Shown here piece after piece: positions 6,085 through 7,522 of a DNA stretch of 7,522 nt (position 1 is its first letter; each line of letters begins with the position of its first letter). The stretch lies in the NCBI GenBank assembly GCA_013815485.1, contig JACDGB010000079.1, positions 1-7,522 of the forward strand, given 5' to 3'. Origin of the DNA: Rubrobacter sp. Its GTDB lineage: Bacteria; Actinomycetota; Rubrobacteria; Rubrobacterales; Rubrobacteraceae. The position numbers and the translations under genes were made by a program. The notes under the pieces are model-generated. The model saw nothing but the letters and a program-made list of their open reading frames with translations. It searched no databases and was not told the origin of the DNA.

Positions 6085-7401
6085 CTAGGTCTTCCTGAGT
6101 GGAGTTCTGGCCGTTTCCTTTACGGTAAGGAGCGTGATCCCCGTCGCAAGCGCGGCGGCGATCAGGTAGAAAGCTGGCGCGAGGGGGTTTCCGGTGACAG
6201 AGATAAGGTACGTTGCTAGAAACGGCGCGGCCCCTCCGAAGATTGCCACCGAGATGTTATAGCCGATGGAGAAGCCTCCGTAGCGCACCCGTGTGGGAAA
6301 GAGTTCGGTCAGGGCGGCAATGGTCGTACTCAAGAAGACGGCGAGCAACGCTCCCAGGGTTACGTGCGCCAGGATCGCGCCGTACAGGTTGCCCTGATTC
6401 ATCAACAGGAACAGAGGATACGTGAGCAGCGCGAACCCGACGCACGATGCCATCAGCACGGGTTTGCGGCCAACTCGGTCGGAAAGCGCGCCCAGAGGCG
6501 GAATCAGCGCCATTCCGACAAGTAAGGTGAGCACGGTTGACAAGGAAGCACTCGTCGTCGAGAACTGTAACTGCTCGCTGAGATAGGTCTGCATGTAGGT
6601 CAGAACTATATAGAAACCCGCGTTCTGGATTATCACGAGCCCCGCTACCTGGAGGATCGGCTGCCAGTTGTGCGTGATGGTTTCTCGCAACGGGGAACTG
6701 GCGACTTCCCCGGCATTTTCGAGAGCTCTGAACTCGGGCGTGTCTTCCAACCGTAGCCTTATATACAGTCCGACCAAGCCCAGTGGCCCTGCGAGCAGAA
6801 AGGGTATGCGCCAACCCCAGGAGAGCATCGTCTCCTCTGGCAATACGGATGTTAGCAAAAGCACCGTGGTAGAGCCCAATACAAACCCTATAAGAGTCGA
6901 GAATTCCAGCCAGCTGACCAGGAAGCCCCGCCGTTCGTCTGGTGAGTATTCCGCGAGAAACGTGGAGGCACCGCCGAATTCGCCACCCACGGAGAAACCT
7001 TGTAGCAACCGCGCGGCGACCAGCAGAATCGGTGCCCAGATACCGATTGTAGCGTAGCCCGGTAGGAAACCGACGACGAAGGTGGAGATGGACATGAGGA
7101 TGATCACCGCCGCCAGGGTGCGTTGGCGTCCGATCCTGTCCCCAAGAGGACCAAAGTAGAACCCGCCGAGGGGCCGCATCAAGAAGGCCACGCCGAAGAC
7201 CGCGAAAGCCGCGAGCAGCGAGATGGTCGGATCCTCGGAGGGGAAGAAAACAGCGCCAAGCGTTGTCGCGAGATACCCGTAGATCGCGAAGTCGAACCAC
7301 TCCACGAGGTTGCCAACCGATGCACCGATAATGGCTCGCCGCAACATCCCCGGCTCTGCCTGTGGCACCGCCTGTGCTACTGCTTGATCTCCTGACTCCA
7401 C
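6085..7401 (-). CDS. Major facilitator transporter, metabolite:H+ symporter (MHS/ProP-like) family
   Basis: A cytoplasmic-membrane carrier of 438 aa with about 12 hydrophobic segments, typical of proton symporters for betaine, proline, 2-oxoglutarate and other organic acids. MHS hallmarks are present: GNLVEWFDFAIYGYLA in the first membrane segment (about residues 30-45), the loop 2-3 motif GPLGDRIGRQ (84-93), GGEFGGASTFLAEYSPDERRG (139-159), SWGWRIPFL (194-202), and a second GALSDRVGRKP motif in the loop between the halves. Substrate cannot be read from the sequence. AGGAGGT at 7416-7410 favours the GTG at 7401 (8-nt spacer) over the GTG at 7407 (2-nt spacer). It precedes hyuB on the same strand, so it probably imports the compound that hyuB helps degrade (inference). 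Confidence 0.92.
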   Translation of the reverse strand: MESGDQAVAQAVPQAEPGMLRRAIIGASVGNLVEWFDFAIYGYLATTLGAVFFPSEDPTISLLAAFAVFGVAFLMRPLGGFYFGPLGDRIGRQRTLAAVIILMSISTFVVGFLPGYATIGIWAPILLVAARLLQGFSVGGEFGGASTFLAEYSPDERRGFLVSWLEFSTLIGFVLGSTTVLLLTSVLPEETMLSWGWRIPFLLAGPLGLVGLYIRLRLEDTPEFRALENAGEVASSPLRETITHNWQPILQVAGLVIIQNAGFYIVLTYMQTYLSEQLQFSTTSASLSTVLTLLVGMALIPPLGALSDRVGRKPVLMASCVGFALLTYPLFLLMNQGNLYGAILAHVTLGALLAVFLSTTIAALTELFPTRVRYGGFSIGYNISVAIFGGAAPFLATYLISVTGNPLAPAFYLIAAALATGITLLTVKETARTPLRKT

Positions 7402-7431
7402 GGGCACTTACCTCCTATCCGCGCCGCCCGG

Positions 7432-7437
7432 ACTATA
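7432..7437 (-). promoter_or_regulatory. Possible -10 box upstream of the transporter gene
   Basis: On the minus strand TATAGT (5 of 6 matches to TATAAT) lies about 30 bp before the GTG start at 7401. No convincing -35 hexamer is seen 16-18 bp upstream, so this is only a weak promoter candidate. Confidence 0.25.
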
Positions 7438-7522
7438 GCGTCCCGCCTGCTGAAGACGCGGCGCGCAATGGCGCCTACGAGCGAGTGTCCAGTATCTTCC
7501 GGTCCATGGGTGTCTACAGGTT

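Noticed and set aside
6257..7300. 347-codon minus-strand frame inside the transporter gene
   Set aside because: Arg-rich, no membrane segments, and shifted relative to the clear MHS transporter frame.
7485..7522. Possible beginning of a divergent plus-strand gene (GTG at 7485, product starting MSSIFRSMGVYR)
   Set aside because: Too short before the window edge, and no ribosome-binding site; it overlaps the region expected to hold the transporter promoter.

Overview
The window looks like a chromosomal segment of a high-GC, actinobacterium-like organism. A Rubrobacter-type lineage is my inference from style and gene content, not a demonstrated identity. It holds seven protein-coding genes. I found no RNA genes, insertion sequences or CRISPR arrays.

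Left third (1-2581): a divergent DNA-damage (SOS) locus. On the minus strand, a small 151-aa protein (resembling the DUF6504 family) is followed, with a stop/start overlap, by the N-terminal 389 codons of a DnaE-type polymerase that runs off the left edge. The neighbours suggest the error-prone DnaE2/ImuC branch. On the plus strand, about 360 bp away, lies a complete lexA with its self-cleavage site and Ser/Lys dyad. The shared intergenic region has a good lexA promoter and two striking palindromes: a 17-bp-arm inverted repeat, and an AT-rich CCAAAAA-TC-TTTTTGG that overlaps the lexA -35 box.

Middle (2582-4451): about 330 bp without a clear gene, then a tightly coupled plus-strand pair: an M19 (renal dipeptidase) family protein and a V4R-domain protein (DUF5943 type). 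From memory, this pair resembles the two uncharacterised genes beside dgcAB in the glycine betaine/dimethylglycine catabolic region of Pseudomonas aeruginosa (PA5396-PA5397). The M19 protein lacks the canonical N-terminal HxD zinc ligands and has Gln where the bridging Glu is expected, so it may not be an ordinary dipeptidase. Spot counts suggest lower GC at the start of this segment than in the SOS block.

Right (4452-7522): a minus-strand pair converging on the V4R gene: an MHS-type major facilitator transporter (ProP-like), then a hydantoinase B/oxoprolinase family subunit. No hydantoinase A partner is visible. A plausible reading is a small catabolic island for N-methylated or cyclic amide compounds: uptake by the MHS carrier, ring or amide opening by HyuB with an unseen HyuA, and a betaine/sarcosine-linked M19-V4R pair. 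The substrate assignment is inference.
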